A stretch of 64,000 bases of DNA from positions 62,001 through 126,000 of the forward strand of contig CAZAGI010000013.1 in the NCBI GenBank assembly GCA_964484765.1, written 5' to 3'. A program made the translations under genes and the position numbers. Below are positions 26,207 through 35,536 of this stretch, in pieces. The notes under the pieces are model-generated. The model worked only from the letters and a program-made list of their open reading frames with translations. It did not search any database and was not told the DNA's origin. How positions within the stretch are numbered: the stretch's first letter is position 1; each line of letters starts with the position of its first letter. The stretch comes from DSVQ01 sp964484765 (GTDB lineage Bacteria; Planctomycetota; Planctomycetia; Planctomycetales; Planctomycetaceae).

Positions 26207-28001
26207 GCTGCGCGCCTTCGTTCACAGGGGTTGCGGTTTCGGAGAACGGCTTCCAGTCGAGCAGATGAAACTCGACTTTCTCCTCACCGCGGAAGCGGTT
26301 GATGACCGGTTGCAGACACAGCGACAGCGGCCCGTTGACCTGGGTCATTTCGTCGGCCCAGTCGCCTTTGCCGAAGGCCACGCCGCGGAGTGCCGCTCCG
26401 TATTGTTTTACCATCAGCGACAGATGCCGTTCCCCTTCCCCCATGCGTCGCGGCGCGCCGGCGAGTTCGACACCCGTCACCACAAACACCGGGCGTTTGT
26501 TCGATGCTCCGAATGGGCCGAGCTTTTCCAACTCGTTGACCGCGGGGCGGGTGATGTCGGCGAGACGCACTTCGGAGTCAATTTCGAGCACCGGTCCGGC
26601 GGCCATTGAAGTGGCGATGCTGCGAGCAACGACATCGATAAATTCCGTCCGAAACGCCTCGATTTCGGTCGGCAGGACCTTTAGTCCTGCCGCGGCGTGG
26701 TGACCGCCGCAGGTGACCAACCGTCCGCGGCATTCCGTCAGCGCGGCGTGCAGATCGAAGCCGTACAGCGAGCGGCCGGAACCGGAGGCTCCACCGGGAC
26801 GGTCATCGAGCGCGATCATGATCGCCGGCTTGTGGAAATGTTCCGCGACGCGCGACGCCACGATGCCGATCACTCCGGGATGCCAATCGGGATGGGCCAG
26901 CACCAACGCCGCGTCGGACTGCCACGCAGGATGTTCCTCGACGAGTTCTTTCGCCTGCTTGAACATCCGCCGTTCCACCGTCTGGCGGTTCTTGTTGAGT
27001 TCGTCGAGATACTTGGCCAGGGCCACCGCGCGTTCGGCATTGTCGGTGGTGAGGAGTTCCACGGCCAATCGCGCCTGACCCAGCCGCCCCGCGGCATTGA
27101 TGCGTGGGCCGAGGGCAAACCCCACGTCTTCCGCTTGCAGTGCGCGACCGGGATCGATTCCCGCCACCTGCATCAGCGCTTTCAAACCGGCGGAACTGCG
27201 CTCACGGAGGCTCTGCAATCCGTGATGCACGAGCAACCGGTTTTCACCGATCAACGGGACAACATCGGCGACCGTGCCGATCGCGGTCAGCCCCATCGCC
27301 GAGAGCAAAAACTCGCGCATCCGGGGTGACGATTTTTTGCCGTCGCCGAGCCGGGCACACACCGCGCAAGCCAATTTGAACGCGACACCGGCCCCGCAGA
27401 GTTCCCCGAACGGATACTCGCCGGGCAAGCGCGGATGGACCAAGGCCGCGGCGTCGGGGAGTGACTCGGCGAACTGGTGATGATCGGTGATGATCAATTC
27501 CAGATCGAGTTCCCGTGCCAGCGCCGCCTCGGCGACGCTGGTGATACCGCAGTCGACGCTGACCACTAGCCGCGTGGGATCTTCGCCGTGCAGTTGCCGC
27601 AAGGCCTCGCAGTTGAGGCCGTAACCTTCTTCGAGGCGGCTGGGAATGTAGTAATCGACATTCGCGCCGGCGAGTTGCAGCCCGTGCCACAGCAGGCTGG
27701 TGGCGGTAACGCCGTCGACATCGTAATCGCCGTAGATGGTGATGCGGCGTTGTGACTTCACGGCGGCGACGATGCGATCTGCCGCTGCGGGGACACCGGG
27801 CAGCGACTCTGCGGAATGCAGATCCGCCAGTCGTTTCGCCAGGAAAAACGTGCCCTCGGCAGGGGTGCGACACCCACGGGCGAGCAGCACCTGGGCTACC
27901 AGCGGCGTCACGCGGAGCGACTGGGCAAGTTCGCGCACTGCGCCGCTGTCATGCGGGGCGATCCGCCAGGTGCGTTCCATCGTCGTGCCTTTCACATCCA
28001 T
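26193..28001 (-). CDS. recJ: Single-stranded-DNA-specific exonuclease RecJ
   Basis: A 602-residue DHH-family 5'-3' ssDNA exonuclease used in recombination and mismatch repair. Motif I YGDYDVDGVTA, the DHH motif IITDHHQF, HPRLPGEYPFGELCGAG, GPRINAAGRLG, and the DHHA1 motif CGGHHAAAGL are all present, and the length is typical. The C-terminal OB-like part is seen after VELAGAPRRMGEGERH. An alternative start is the ATG at 27980 (MERTWRIAP); the one at 28001 is kept but not proven. It is the first gene of the packed recJ-aminotransferase-hpnC unit. Confidence 0.96.
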   Translation of the reverse strand: MDVKGTTMERTWRIAPHDSGAVRELAQSLRVTPLVAQVLLARGCRTPAEGTFFLAKRLADLHSAESLPGVPAAADRIVAAVKSQRRITIYGDYDVDGVTATSLLWHGLQLAGANVDYYIPSRLEEGYGLNCEALRQLHGEDPTRLVVSVDCGITSVAEAALARELDLELIITDHHQFAESLPDAAALVHPRLPGEYPFGELCGAGVAFKLACAVCARLGDGKKSSPRMREFLLSAMGLTAIGTVADVVPLIGENRLLVHHGLQSLRERSSAGLKALMQVAGIDPGRALQAEDVGFALGPRINAAGRLGQARLAVELLTTDNAERAVALAKYLDELNKNRQTVERRMFKQAKELVEEHPAWQSDAALVLAHPDWHPGVIGIVASRVAEHFHKPAIMIALDDRPGGASGSGRSLYGFDLHAALTECRGRLVTCGGHHAAAGLKVLPTEIEAFRTEFIDVVARSIATSMAAGPVLEIDSEVRLADITRPAVNELEKLGPFGASNKRPVFVVTGVELAGAPRRMGEGERHLSLMVKQYGAALRGVAFGKGDWADEMTQVNGPLSLCLQPVINRFRGEEKVEFHLLDWKPFSETATPVNEGAQHVGV

Positions 28002-28070
28002 GGTTGCCGCCGGGAAAACGTCCTAGGATCGCATCACGGACAAAGGCTGTCAAAGGTGCCGGGTTGGACA

Positions 28071-28859
28071 TCAGCTTTTGATGGTGCGAAAGGCTTTGAA
28101 CGCCGGTTCCATGGCGTCTTTTAACAGCGAGCCGTCGTTGGAATAGACCACGAACCGTGCGCCCTGTCGCAGCGTCCGTTACATCTGTTCGCGTTTGCCG
28201 AACCAGCTGCCGGCGGCAACGTGCGAACGATTGGCGATGTCGATGATCTTCTGCAGCATGGCGATCAGATCAGGGTGATCATATTCGTTGGGAATGCCCA
28301 TACTGGTTGTGATGTCGTTCGGGCCGACAAACACAGCATTCACGCCGGGAATCGAGCAAATCTGTTCGAGGTTCTGCACCGCCAGGACCGACTCGATCAT
28401 CGGCACGAAGACGGTGTTGGCACAGCGCTCGTTCGCGATGTAGTTGCGAGTTTTCTCGCTCGGCCAGACACCTTCGGCGAGAACGCGTTCCAGGGCTTGC
28501 CCCTTCAATGGTCGATACACTGCGGCGGCGGCGAGTCGCCGAGCGTGTTCCACGTCTTCGACATAGGGCACGACGACACCGTCGAAGCTGTCACAAACCT
28601 TCGAAACATCATCCGGATCGCGGCTGTGTGTGCGGGCCAGACAGGCGATTCCCTTCGCCGCGAGGGCGTACCGCACCGGCAGGAAATCTGCCAGATCGAG
28701 GGCGTTGTGTTCCGCGGAGACCACGACGAAATCGAGCGTGTTCTCAGGCAACGCATCGACAATCGCCGGGTTCACCGTGTATTGAAAGAAGGTTCCATAT
28801 ACGGTCTGCCCACGCAGCATTTTTTCCTTGAGGGCTTTCCCCAGCATCGGCAGCGGCAT
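28071..28859 (-). pseudogene. HpcH/HpaI aldolase interrupted by an in-frame TAA
   Basis: Encodes a TIM-barrel class II pyruvate aldolase of the HpcH/HpaI family. PAIVDALPENTLDFVVVSAEHNALD, VPYVEDVEHARRLAAAAVYRP, VPMIESVLAVQNLEQI (metal-ligand Glu) and FVGPNDITTSMG (metal-ligand Asp) are well conserved in short stretches. The frame stops with TAA at 28179-28181 after residue 226 (REQM). Beyond it the same frame stays open to a TGA at 28071 and reads RTLRQGARFVVYSNDGSLL followed by KDAMEPAFKAFRTIKS, which is the normal C-terminal strand and helix. Restoring one codon gives about 262 residues, the usual length. It is either a recent nonsense mutation or a sequence error. The truncated protein would lack the last barrel strand. 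Confidence 0.85.
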
Positions 28860-28879
28860 GATGACAAGTCCTCATCGAA

Positions 28880-31588
28880 TTACGGACGACCGATCGCCTG
28901 CACTTCGTTTTCGACGATCGGCAACAGGGTTTCCAGCAGCACGCGGTGTCCCGTCGAGTTCGGATGGCATTGGTCGGTGGTCCAGGCACCGATCGACTGG
29001 CCTTCCGCTTCCGCGACTGTCCAATGAGCGTAATGATCAACGAGCGGGACATTCAAAGACTTCGCCACGGCACGGCATTCCGCCAGGTAACGTTCCAGTT
29101 GGGGATTCGGGTTTTCGTTGATGCCATTGACGGCCGTTTTTCCCCAGCGTGGTTCGGTCATCAACACGGGGCGAATCCCGGCGTCTTGTAACCGGTGGAT
29201 GATGGTTTCCAGATTCGTGCGGTAGGCTTCCGCGGTGATGCGGCTGTCGGTTTGCCCTTTGTCGACGTAGCTGTCGTTAGTGCCGTACATGATGGTGACA
29301 ATGCGGGGTTTCTTCGCAATCACGTCCTGATCCAGGCGCGCCAATGCCTGATCGGTGCGCTCGCCGCCAATCCCGATGTTGGTGACGCGCACGGCATGGC
29401 CGCGGTCCAGCAGCGTTCGTTCCAGGCGTGCGGCGAAGGTTTCGTCACGGCGCACCCCGGGGCGGGCTCCCTTCGTGATGGAATCGCCCAGCGTGATGAT
29501 TTCGATGCCGAACACAGGGTCGTGCCGTCGGAACCATTGAATGGTCCGTTTCAGCACATCGACCTGATGCATCGGCTGTTTGATGCCATGGCCTTCGTTG
29601 GGGTAGATCACCATTTCCGACGGCACGCCGCGGGATTGCAGCGCCTGGTAAAACATACGCCCCATGGCGATCGGGCAACGGCGGTCTTCGCGCGAATGCA
29701 GAATCAGCGTGGGTGTCTGTACGTTTTTGACGTGCGCATAAGGGCTGTGTTTGTCCATCGCTTCCGGGACTTCCCACGGTTTGCCGCCGAGTTCCCACTC
29801 CGTCCAGCTTTGCAGATCGCCGAGCCCCCACATGACATCCATATGCGTGACCGCGTTCTGCGCCACCGCCGCACGGAATTGTTTGGTCTGACCAACGAGC
29901 CAGGTCGTCATGAAGCCGCCGTAGCTGACTCCGTAGACGTATTGGCGGTCGCGATCGGCCATTCCTTCTTCAATCAACTTGTCAATCCCGGCGAGAATAT
30001 CGTTCATGTCACCGCCGCCGAGGTCATTACGGTCGAGATCGAGAAACGCCTTTCCATAGCCCGATGAGCCGCGAAAATTCGGTTCGAAGACCAGAAACCC
30101 CTGCGCGGCGAGCATCTGAGTTGTCAGATTGAAATTGAACAGCGACCGGCTGTGGGGACCACCGTGCGGAAAGACGATCAGTGGATACGGAGCTTGTCCG
30201 ATTGTCAGCGGTGGAAAAGTAAGGATGCCCTGCAAATCGAGATCGCCGGCTTTCCAGCGAATGATTCGGCCTTCACCAAAAGTTCGTTCCAGAGCAATCG
30301 ACGCCGGTGGTGGAGTCAAGGCTCGGATGGCTTCGAAGCGTTGAGCCAGGGGCGACGTTTTCTCGGTCAGCGATTCCGTCACGAAATCGGCTCCCTTGCC
30401 GGTGACGACATCGAGTTTCACCGTATCGGTTCGTACGCCGCTGAACGTGGTGTAGACCAGCGCCGCAGCACCGTCCCACGTCAGGTCCGGCAGTGGGAAG
30501 CTCGGCGAGGGATGCGGCGGGTTTTCCGGTTGTGCGTGGTGGTCGTGCAGCACGCCCGACTTCCGCGACGTCGCGCCCAGATTGAGAATCGCGAGGTTGT
30601 AAATGTCCGCATGCGGACCTTTGCGCGGTACGGTGAGATACGCCACTTGCACACCATCCGGTGACACGCGCGGCGACACATCCGGTCCCGGCGCGGTGGT
30701 GAGTTGCTTCTGTTCGCCGGTCGCGACATCGATTTGCCACAGATCAAAATTCTTGTTGATGCTGAAGCGGACCGATTCGACATCTTCCGATTTGTTGGCA
30801 TGACAAATGACCGATTTGCCATCGGGCGTCCACTGCGGATCGCCGTACCAGGTTTCGTCGTCGGTTAACCGGCGAATCCGGGTCGCGGCATGATCGGCGG
30901 GACCGAGATCGAGATCGGCGATCCAAATTTGTGCGGGGCCATAACCGGTGTAGCCTTCGCCTTGATCCGGCCGGACGCGGATCACGTTGCTCAGGACCTC
31001 GGATTCGCCGCGCGATTCGCGGCCGTCGTCGGCGACGAACAGCAAGTGCTTGCCATCCGGTGAAAAGGCGACACGGCTGTAAAACGGATCAGAGAAGACG
31101 CGGCCATAGGACTTCTTCAGCCCGGTGAGCGGGAGGGAACGGCTGCCGTCGGCTGCCACCAGCCAGATGTCCGTAGCCGGTTCCGATTCCAACGGGACTT
31201 GCAGTGGCCAGCGCATTCCTTCGGGGTGCTCGCGCGTTGACCGCACCGCAATCCATTTGCCATCCGGCGAGATCACCGGCAGGCGGGCATCGGGTTGTTC
31301 CGCTTCTAATGCACGAGTACGACGATCGGCCCCGCCTTCCATCCGCCACAGCGAGAATTTCTCTTGTCCTTGCAGCGGTTCGATCCAGCGGCGGACGTAA
31401 ACCGCCGACTGCAAATCCGGCAGCGGGGTGAGGGATTGGGCCGATTCGAAGCGATACAAATCGTCTGGTTGCAACGGCGGCTTCGGGTCGGCAGCCCGCA
31501 GCGGAAACGCGCCGCAGGCGATCACACTGCAGAAGACCAGTATCACCCACAGAAGTCGGCGATTCACACACGACCATAGCCGCACCAT
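28880..31588 (-). CDS. Secreted S9 prolyl oligopeptidase-like peptidase fused to an SGNH hydrolase
   Basis: A 902-residue exported protein. After the signal peptide (RRLLWVILVFCSVIACGAF) comes a WD/TolB-like propeller (about 45-430) with repeated SPDGK and WTPDGKS motifs. An alpha/beta-hydrolase follows with GVSYGGF (Ser 555), Asp 635 in HSREDRRCP and His 667 in PNEGHG, as in S9 peptidases. A second, complete SGNH esterase domain runs from about 697 to the end with GDSITKG (Ser 703), GIGGERTDQ, YGTNDSY and TDQCHPN (Asp and His 875). The start at 31588 has an AGGGGA SD; earlier codons are not protein-like. Two catalytic domains in one secreted chain suggest coupled peptidase and deacetylase/esterase action on a complex substrate. 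Confidence 0.9.
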   Translation of the reverse strand: MVRLWSCVNRRLLWVILVFCSVIACGAFPLRAADPKPPLQPDDLYRFESAQSLTPLPDLQSAVYVRRWIEPLQGQEKFSLWRMEGGADRRTRALEAEQPDARLPVISPDGKWIAVRSTREHPEGMRWPLQVPLESEPATDIWLVAADGSRSLPLTGLKKSYGRVFSDPFYSRVAFSPDGKHLLFVADDGRESRGESEVLSNVIRVRPDQGEGYTGYGPAQIWIADLDLGPADHAATRIRRLTDDETWYGDPQWTPDGKSVICHANKSEDVESVRFSINKNFDLWQIDVATGEQKQLTTAPGPDVSPRVSPDGVQVAYLTVPRKGPHADIYNLAILNLGATSRKSGVLHDHHAQPENPPHPSPSFPLPDLTWDGAAALVYTTFSGVRTDTVKLDVVTGKGADFVTESLTEKTSPLAQRFEAIRALTPPPASIALERTFGEGRIIRWKAGDLDLQGILTFPPLTIGQAPYPLIVFPHGGPHSRSLFNFNLTTQMLAAQGFLVFEPNFRGSSGYGKAFLDLDRNDLGGGDMNDILAGIDKLIEEGMADRDRQYVYGVSYGGFMTTWLVGQTKQFRAAVAQNAVTHMDVMWGLGDLQSWTEWELGGKPWEVPEAMDKHSPYAHVKNVQTPTLILHSREDRRCPIAMGRMFYQALQSRGVPSEMVIYPNEGHGIKQPMHQVDVLKRTIQWFRRHDPVFGIEIITLGDSITKGARPGVRRDETFAARLERTLLDRGHAVRVTNIGIGGERTDQALARLDQDVIAKKPRIVTIMYGTNDSYVDKGQTDSRITAEAYRTNLETIIHRLQDAGIRPVLMTEPRWGKTAVNGINENPNPQLERYLAECRAVAKSLNVPLVDHYAHWTVAEAEGQSIGAWTTDQCHPNSTGHRVLLETLLPIVENEVQAIGRP

Positions 31589-31787
31589 CACGCGATTCCC
31601 CTGAAGACCGGTTCGTCCCTCCGGCAGAGTAACACAGGAAGCTGCGAAGCGTCGATCAACCCGCCGGTGCAGGCGAGTTCTGACGTATGGTAAAGTCGGC
31701 ACAAATGGTATTCTGATAAGCACAACGACCTGATCGGACGACTCGCCTGCGCTGTGCGGATCGCCCCCGAATTGGAAGGACCGCTCG

Positions 31788-34088
31788 ATGCCGTCCCTGA
31801 CCCGTCGCGATTTTCTTTCGACTGCTTCGGCAGCTTCGTTGGGCCTGGCGATGGGACACACGTCGGCCTTGACCGGGGATGAACCGCGGGCGGCGTTGTC
31901 ACCCGCGCATCAGAATGAAGGACTGTTGGCGTACATCGAACGGATACAAGGACGGTTCGATGACCAGCTTTTCAAGCGGCTGCTTGGGGCCGCGAATGAA
32001 TTCAAGGAAGGTGACGCGATTGTTGGAGTCGCGGCATCGAATGAGCGCGAACGGGAACAGGCTCGAAGTCTGCTGAGCCATGCGCGATTAGGCGACATTG
32101 ATGCTCACCCTCCGCTTGTCGACGATCTCTACCGGGCGATTCAGAGCAGTCTCGATCCAACCGTGCAGAAGAAGCTGGCGAACTGGACGTTCGCGGAACT
32201 GAAACAGTTTCTGCTGACGCGGGACGCCGTCGCAATCCAGGCGATCATGCCGGGATTGTCCAGCGACGTGATTGGCTGCGTCGTGAAGCTGATGTCCAAC
32301 GCCGAATTGACCGCGGTCGGTGCCAAGGTCTTCAACCCGTTGCCGGGATCGAACATTGGCGCGAAAGGGTATCTCGGCGCGCGGATTCAACCCAATTCGC
32401 CGACCGATAACGTCAAAGACATTCGTTGGCAGGTGCTCGATGGTTGGGCTTACGCCGTCGGTGATGTCGTCCTTGGCAACAATCCGGTCTCCAGTGATCC
32501 CAAGTCCGTGGCCGCGATTGAGCGCACGCTGCTGGATCTGTTGCAGACCTTTGAGTTGCAGGACGCGCTGCCGCAATGCGTCCTCGCCCACATTGATGTG
32601 CAAGCCGAAGTGGAACGCATTGACCCCGGCGTCACGGCGCTCTGGTTCCAGAGCATCGCCGGCAACGACACGGCGAATCGCACATTCGACATCAGCGTCG
32701 AGAAAATGCAGCGCTACGCCGCGGAGCGGACCGGTCCGTTCGGGTTGTACTTCGAGACCGGACAAGGAGCCGATTTTACGAACGGCCACGGCCACGGCTT
32801 CGACATGGTGTTGCACGAATCGCGCAAGTACGGCTTTGCCCGGCACCTCGCCCAGCTCGTGACAAAAGCCCGTGCCGCGGCAGGACATCCCGGCAAACCC
32901 TGGGTGCACCTGAACGATGTCGCCGGATTCATTGGCCCGGAAGTCTTCCGCACGCGCGAGCAACTGGTGCGTTGCTGTCTCGAAGATATTGTGATGGGCA
33001 AGCTGCACGGACTGTGCCTCGGGTTGGATGTCTGTTCGACGTTGCACATGGATGTCTCACTGGACGATCTCGACTGGTGCCTCGAGCAACTTGTCCCGGC
33101 GCAACCGGCGTATCTGATGGCACTGCCGACGAAGATCGACCCGATGCTGGGATACCTCACGACGGGATATCAAGATCACGTGCGCTTGCGGGAAAAGTTC
33201 GGTTGCAAGGTGAACGACCGGATGTGGTCGTTCTTCCAACAGTTGGGCGTGATCGATGCGGCCGGTAATCCCACCAGGCATTTTGGCGATCCGTTGTGGG
33301 TCTACCGGCAATACCGTCGCCGTCGAGGCGACACGCGGACCGACGCTGAAATTGAACAGGAAGGCCGCACCGAAATGGCGGCAGTGCGATCGCGCGGCGT
33401 GTTTCTCGCCGTGGGGCATGGAGCGCAACCATCGGACCTCACTCCACAACTGCGCACCGATATCCGTCGAATCTATGACGACGCGAAGCAGTGCATCTGG
33501 GCGGAATTCGACGACGCTTTTGCCGCCTCGATACCGGCATCCATCGCGCTCACCACGCAATCGGCCGACAGGCGGGAATACATTCTGCATCCGGAAACCG
33601 GCGAGAAACTTCCTCTCGAATCGGAAAAGCAGATTCAGAAACTGCGCGAGCGCTACGCCGGGAACATTGATGTTCAGATCGTCATTTCCGATGGATTGAA
33701 TGCCCTGTCGGTCCTGGACCATCAGCAACTCGATCCGTTCCTGCAATCTCTGCGGGAAGAGTTGGCACACGACCAGTTTCGCGTGGCCCGGGAATCGTTC
33801 GTGGTGACCTCGGGACGCGTGCGGGCCGGTTATCGCATCGGCGAAGTCTTGTTCGCGGATCTCGCCGGGCCACGCGCGCTGGTGCACGTCATCGGCGAAC
33901 GTCCGGGCAGCGGACATCGCACATTTTCCGTCTATTTGACCGCTCCCGATGGAACGGTGTGGGGCACGCCGAACAAGGTCGACCACAATCTCACGCGCGT
34001 GGTCGCGGGTATCGCCAATACGGCATTGGTTCCCAAACTGGCCGCGACGGAAGTGGTGCGACTGCTGAAAACTTTGCGCGGGACATGA
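31788..34088 (+). CDS. Fused ethanolamine ammonia-lyase EutB-EutC with Tat signal
   Basis: A 766-residue chain. The N-terminus is a twin-arginine signal (LTRRDFLSTASAASLGLAMG). From about residue 50 it matches the EutB large subunit: NEFKEGDAIVGVAASNE, GARIQPNSPTDNV (the Arg and Gln that contact substrate), YAVGDVVLGNNPV, LYFETGQGA (catalytic Glu), and STLHMDVS (Asp equivalent). From about 515 it matches the EutC small subunit: DVQIVISDGLNALSV, GYRIGEVLFADL and VIGERPGSGHRTFSVYL, but the CISNI loop is changed. EAL uses adenosylcobalamin to convert ethanolamine to acetaldehyde and ammonia. The order and total length equal EutB plus EutC. No other eut gene is nearby. The ATG at 31788 is about 8 bases after a GGA-rich SD. 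Confidence 0.88.
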   Translation: MPSLTRRDFLSTASAASLGLAMGHTSALTGDEPRAALSPAHQNEGLLAYIERIQGRFDDQLFKRLLGAANEFKEGDAIVGVAASNEREREQARSLLSHARLGDIDAHPPLVDDLYRAIQSSLDPTVQKKLANWTFAELKQFLLTRDAVAIQAIMPGLSSDVIGCVVKLMSNAELTAVGAKVFNPLPGSNIGAKGYLGARIQPNSPTDNVKDIRWQVLDGWAYAVGDVVLGNNPVSSDPKSVAAIERTLLDLLQTFELQDALPQCVLAHIDVQAEVERIDPGVTALWFQSIAGNDTANRTFDISVEKMQRYAAERTGPFGLYFETGQGADFTNGHGHGFDMVLHESRKYGFARHLAQLVTKARAAAGHPGKPWVHLNDVAGFIGPEVFRTREQLVRCCLEDIVMGKLHGLCLGLDVCSTLHMDVSLDDLDWCLEQLVPAQPAYLMALPTKIDPMLGYLTTGYQDHVRLREKFGCKVNDRMWSFFQQLGVIDAAGNPTRHFGDPLWVYRQYRRRRGDTRTDAEIEQEGRTEMAAVRSRGVFLAVGHGAQPSDLTPQLRTDIRRIYDDAKQCIWAEFDDAFAASIPASIALTTQSADRREYILHPETGEKLPLESEKQIQKLRERYAGNIDVQIVISDGLNALSVLDHQQLDPFLQSLREELAHDQFRVARESFVVTSGRVRAGYRIGEVLFADLAGPRALVHVIGERPGSGHRTFSVYLTAPDGTVWGTPNKVDHNLTRVVAGIANTALVPKLAATEVVRLLKTLRGT

Positions 34089-34177
34089 TCCGTGTCCGAA
34101 GACTGGCGGGGCCACTACCGAAATCGTCTACGCGCGCGTTGCCTGACTTCGTTAGGATGTCGCCAAGGAGATCAATC

Positions 34178-34747
34178 ATGTCGACGGCCGCCATTGACAA
34201 ATTCATGACCGCGGACGAATTGCTGCGTCTGCCGCGCGGTGAGTTCCGTTATGAACTATTGGACGGAGTACTGCGCACGATGAGCCCCGCGAGTTTTGGA
34301 CATGGCGTGTTCTCGAACATGATTGGCCATTACCTGACGGTCTTTGTACTCCAGCATCGTCTCGGCCTCGTGCTTGGTGCCGAGACGGGTTACATCCTGC
34401 GGCGCGACCCTGATACGGTCCGCGCGCCGGACGCCAGTTTTGTTTCGACGGCGACTTTGACTCGTGTCGGGCGTCCCGCGCGAGGCTACTTTCCCGGTGG
34501 CCCGGATCTCGCCGTCGAGGTGCTTTCGTCCGATGATCGACCGAGTTACGTCGATCAGAAAACCCGCGATTGGTTTTCCGCCGGGACGCAAGCCGTCTGG
34601 AACATCGATCCTCGGAAGCGCACGATTACGGTTCACCGCACGCCAGAGGACTTCACCGTCCTGACGGAGGACGACATGCTAACCGGGGCACCTGTACTTC
34701 CGGGTTTTCAGTGCCCGGTCAAGGACATTTTCGATCAGCCCGTCTAA
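34178..34747 (+). CDS. Uma2 family (DUF820) putative endonuclease
   Basis: A 189-residue protein of the Uma2/DUF820 family, which has a PD-(D/E)XK-like fold. The start MTADELLRLPRGEFRYELLDG is typical. The core acidic and Lys residues are seen in APDASFVS, GGPDLAVEVLSSDDRPSYVDQK and VWNIDPRKRTITVHR, in the order expected for the restriction-endonuclease fold. The ATG at 34178 has an AAGGAG SD seven bases upstream. It overlaps the end of convergent trmL by four bases. Such genes are often abundant in cyanobacteria and planctomycetes, and their role is not established. Confidence 0.9.
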   Translation: MSTAAIDKFMTADELLRLPRGEFRYELLDGVLRTMSPASFGHGVFSNMIGHYLTVFVLQHRLGLVLGAETGYILRRDPDTVRAPDASFVSTATLTRVGRPARGYFPGGPDLAVEVLSSDDRPSYVDQKTRDWFSAGTQAVWNIDPRKRTITVHRTPEDFTVLTEDDMLTGAPVLPGFQCPVKDIFDQPV

Positions 34748-35217
34748 TCGCCCGGCAGCCCGCCGAACTGCCGCAAGGCTTCGTAGACGGCGGTGTTGAC
34801 GGTGCTCGCGAGGTTCAGGCTGCGGACTTCCGGCCGCATGGGCAATTGCACGGTGGTGGCGCGCAGGTCATCCAGAATCGACGCCGGCAGCCCGCGCGAC
34901 TCGCTGCCGAAGAGCAGCACATCACCCGGTTGAAACGCGGCCTGCCATAACAGCCGCCCCGCAGGATTCTCGATACACCACACGGTGGCCTGCGGCAAGC
35001 GAGCGCGAACTTCCGCCCAACTGTCGGCGACTTCGTAATCGAGATGTTCCCAGTAATCCATGCCGGCCCGGCGCAAGTGTCGTTCATCCAGTTGAAAACC
35101 AAGCGGCCGGATAAGCCATAACTTTGCCCCGACGGCGACGCACGTCCGCCCGATATTCCCCGTGTTCTGAGGGATATCAGGCTGGTAAAGGACGACGTGC
35201 AGCAACGGCGTGGTCAT
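34744..35217 (-). CDS. trmL: tRNA (cytidine(34)-2'-O)-methyltransferase TrmL
   Basis: A 157-residue SPOUT-class methyltransferase that modifies the wobble base of tRNA-Leu isoacceptors. HVVLYQPDIPQNTGNIGRTC is the family's N-terminal signature with the Asn-rich loop. LIRPLGFQLDERHLRRAGMDYW follows, and the trefoil-knot SAM site is FGSESRGLP and MRPEVRSLNLASTVNTAVYEA. Length and order are standard. The ATG at 35217 is natural. It overlaps the Uma2 gene tail-to-tail by four bases. Confidence 0.95.
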   Translation of the reverse strand: MTTPLLHVVLYQPDIPQNTGNIGRTCVAVGAKLWLIRPLGFQLDERHLRRAGMDYWEHLDYEVADSWAEVRARLPQATVWCIENPAGRLLWQAAFQPGDVLLFGSESRGLPASILDDLRATTVQLPMRPEVRSLNLASTVNTAVYEALRQFGGLPGD

Positions 35218-35242
35218 TCCTATAATAGATCGCCGGGGGTGG

Positions 35243-35536
35243 TCAAGGACTCAGTTCGTCGGGGAATTGACGTGCGCCGTGCAAAATGAGCGCCACTTCA
35301 ATCAATTCGGGATGGATGCGGTAAATGATCCGATAATGTCCAATGAAGACTTGCCGCAGTTCCGGGCTTTCCCATTCGGGCAACATTCCGCCGGATTCTG
35401 GAAATAACGCCACACGCTCGACGGCCTTAACGATTCGTTCGACCATTCTTCGAGCATATTCCATTGAATCCATGCTGATGTAATCGCGAATCTGTTCCAG
35501 ATCACGTCGAGCTCTTAGCGACCAATGTACTTTCAT
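35243..35536 (-). CDS. RelE/ParE family toxin
   Basis: A 97-residue small basic protein of the RelE/ParE toxin fold. VHWSLRARRDLEQIRDYIS is the N-terminal strand-helix, RIVKAVERVALFPESGGMLPEW the loop before the sheet, and LRQVFIGHYRIIYRIHPELIEVALILHGARQ the C-terminal strands. The pattern Y-R-I-I-Y is characteristic. The gene overlaps the upstream antitoxin-like gene by 35 bases, as type II toxin-antitoxin operons often do. ParE-like proteins inhibit gyrase and RelE-like ones cleave mRNA, and the sequence does not settle which applies. Confidence 0.9.
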   Translation of the reverse strand: MKVHWSLRARRDLEQIRDYISMDSMEYARRMVERIVKAVERVALFPESGGMLPEWESPELRQVFIGHYRIIYRIHPELIEVALILHGARQFPDELSP

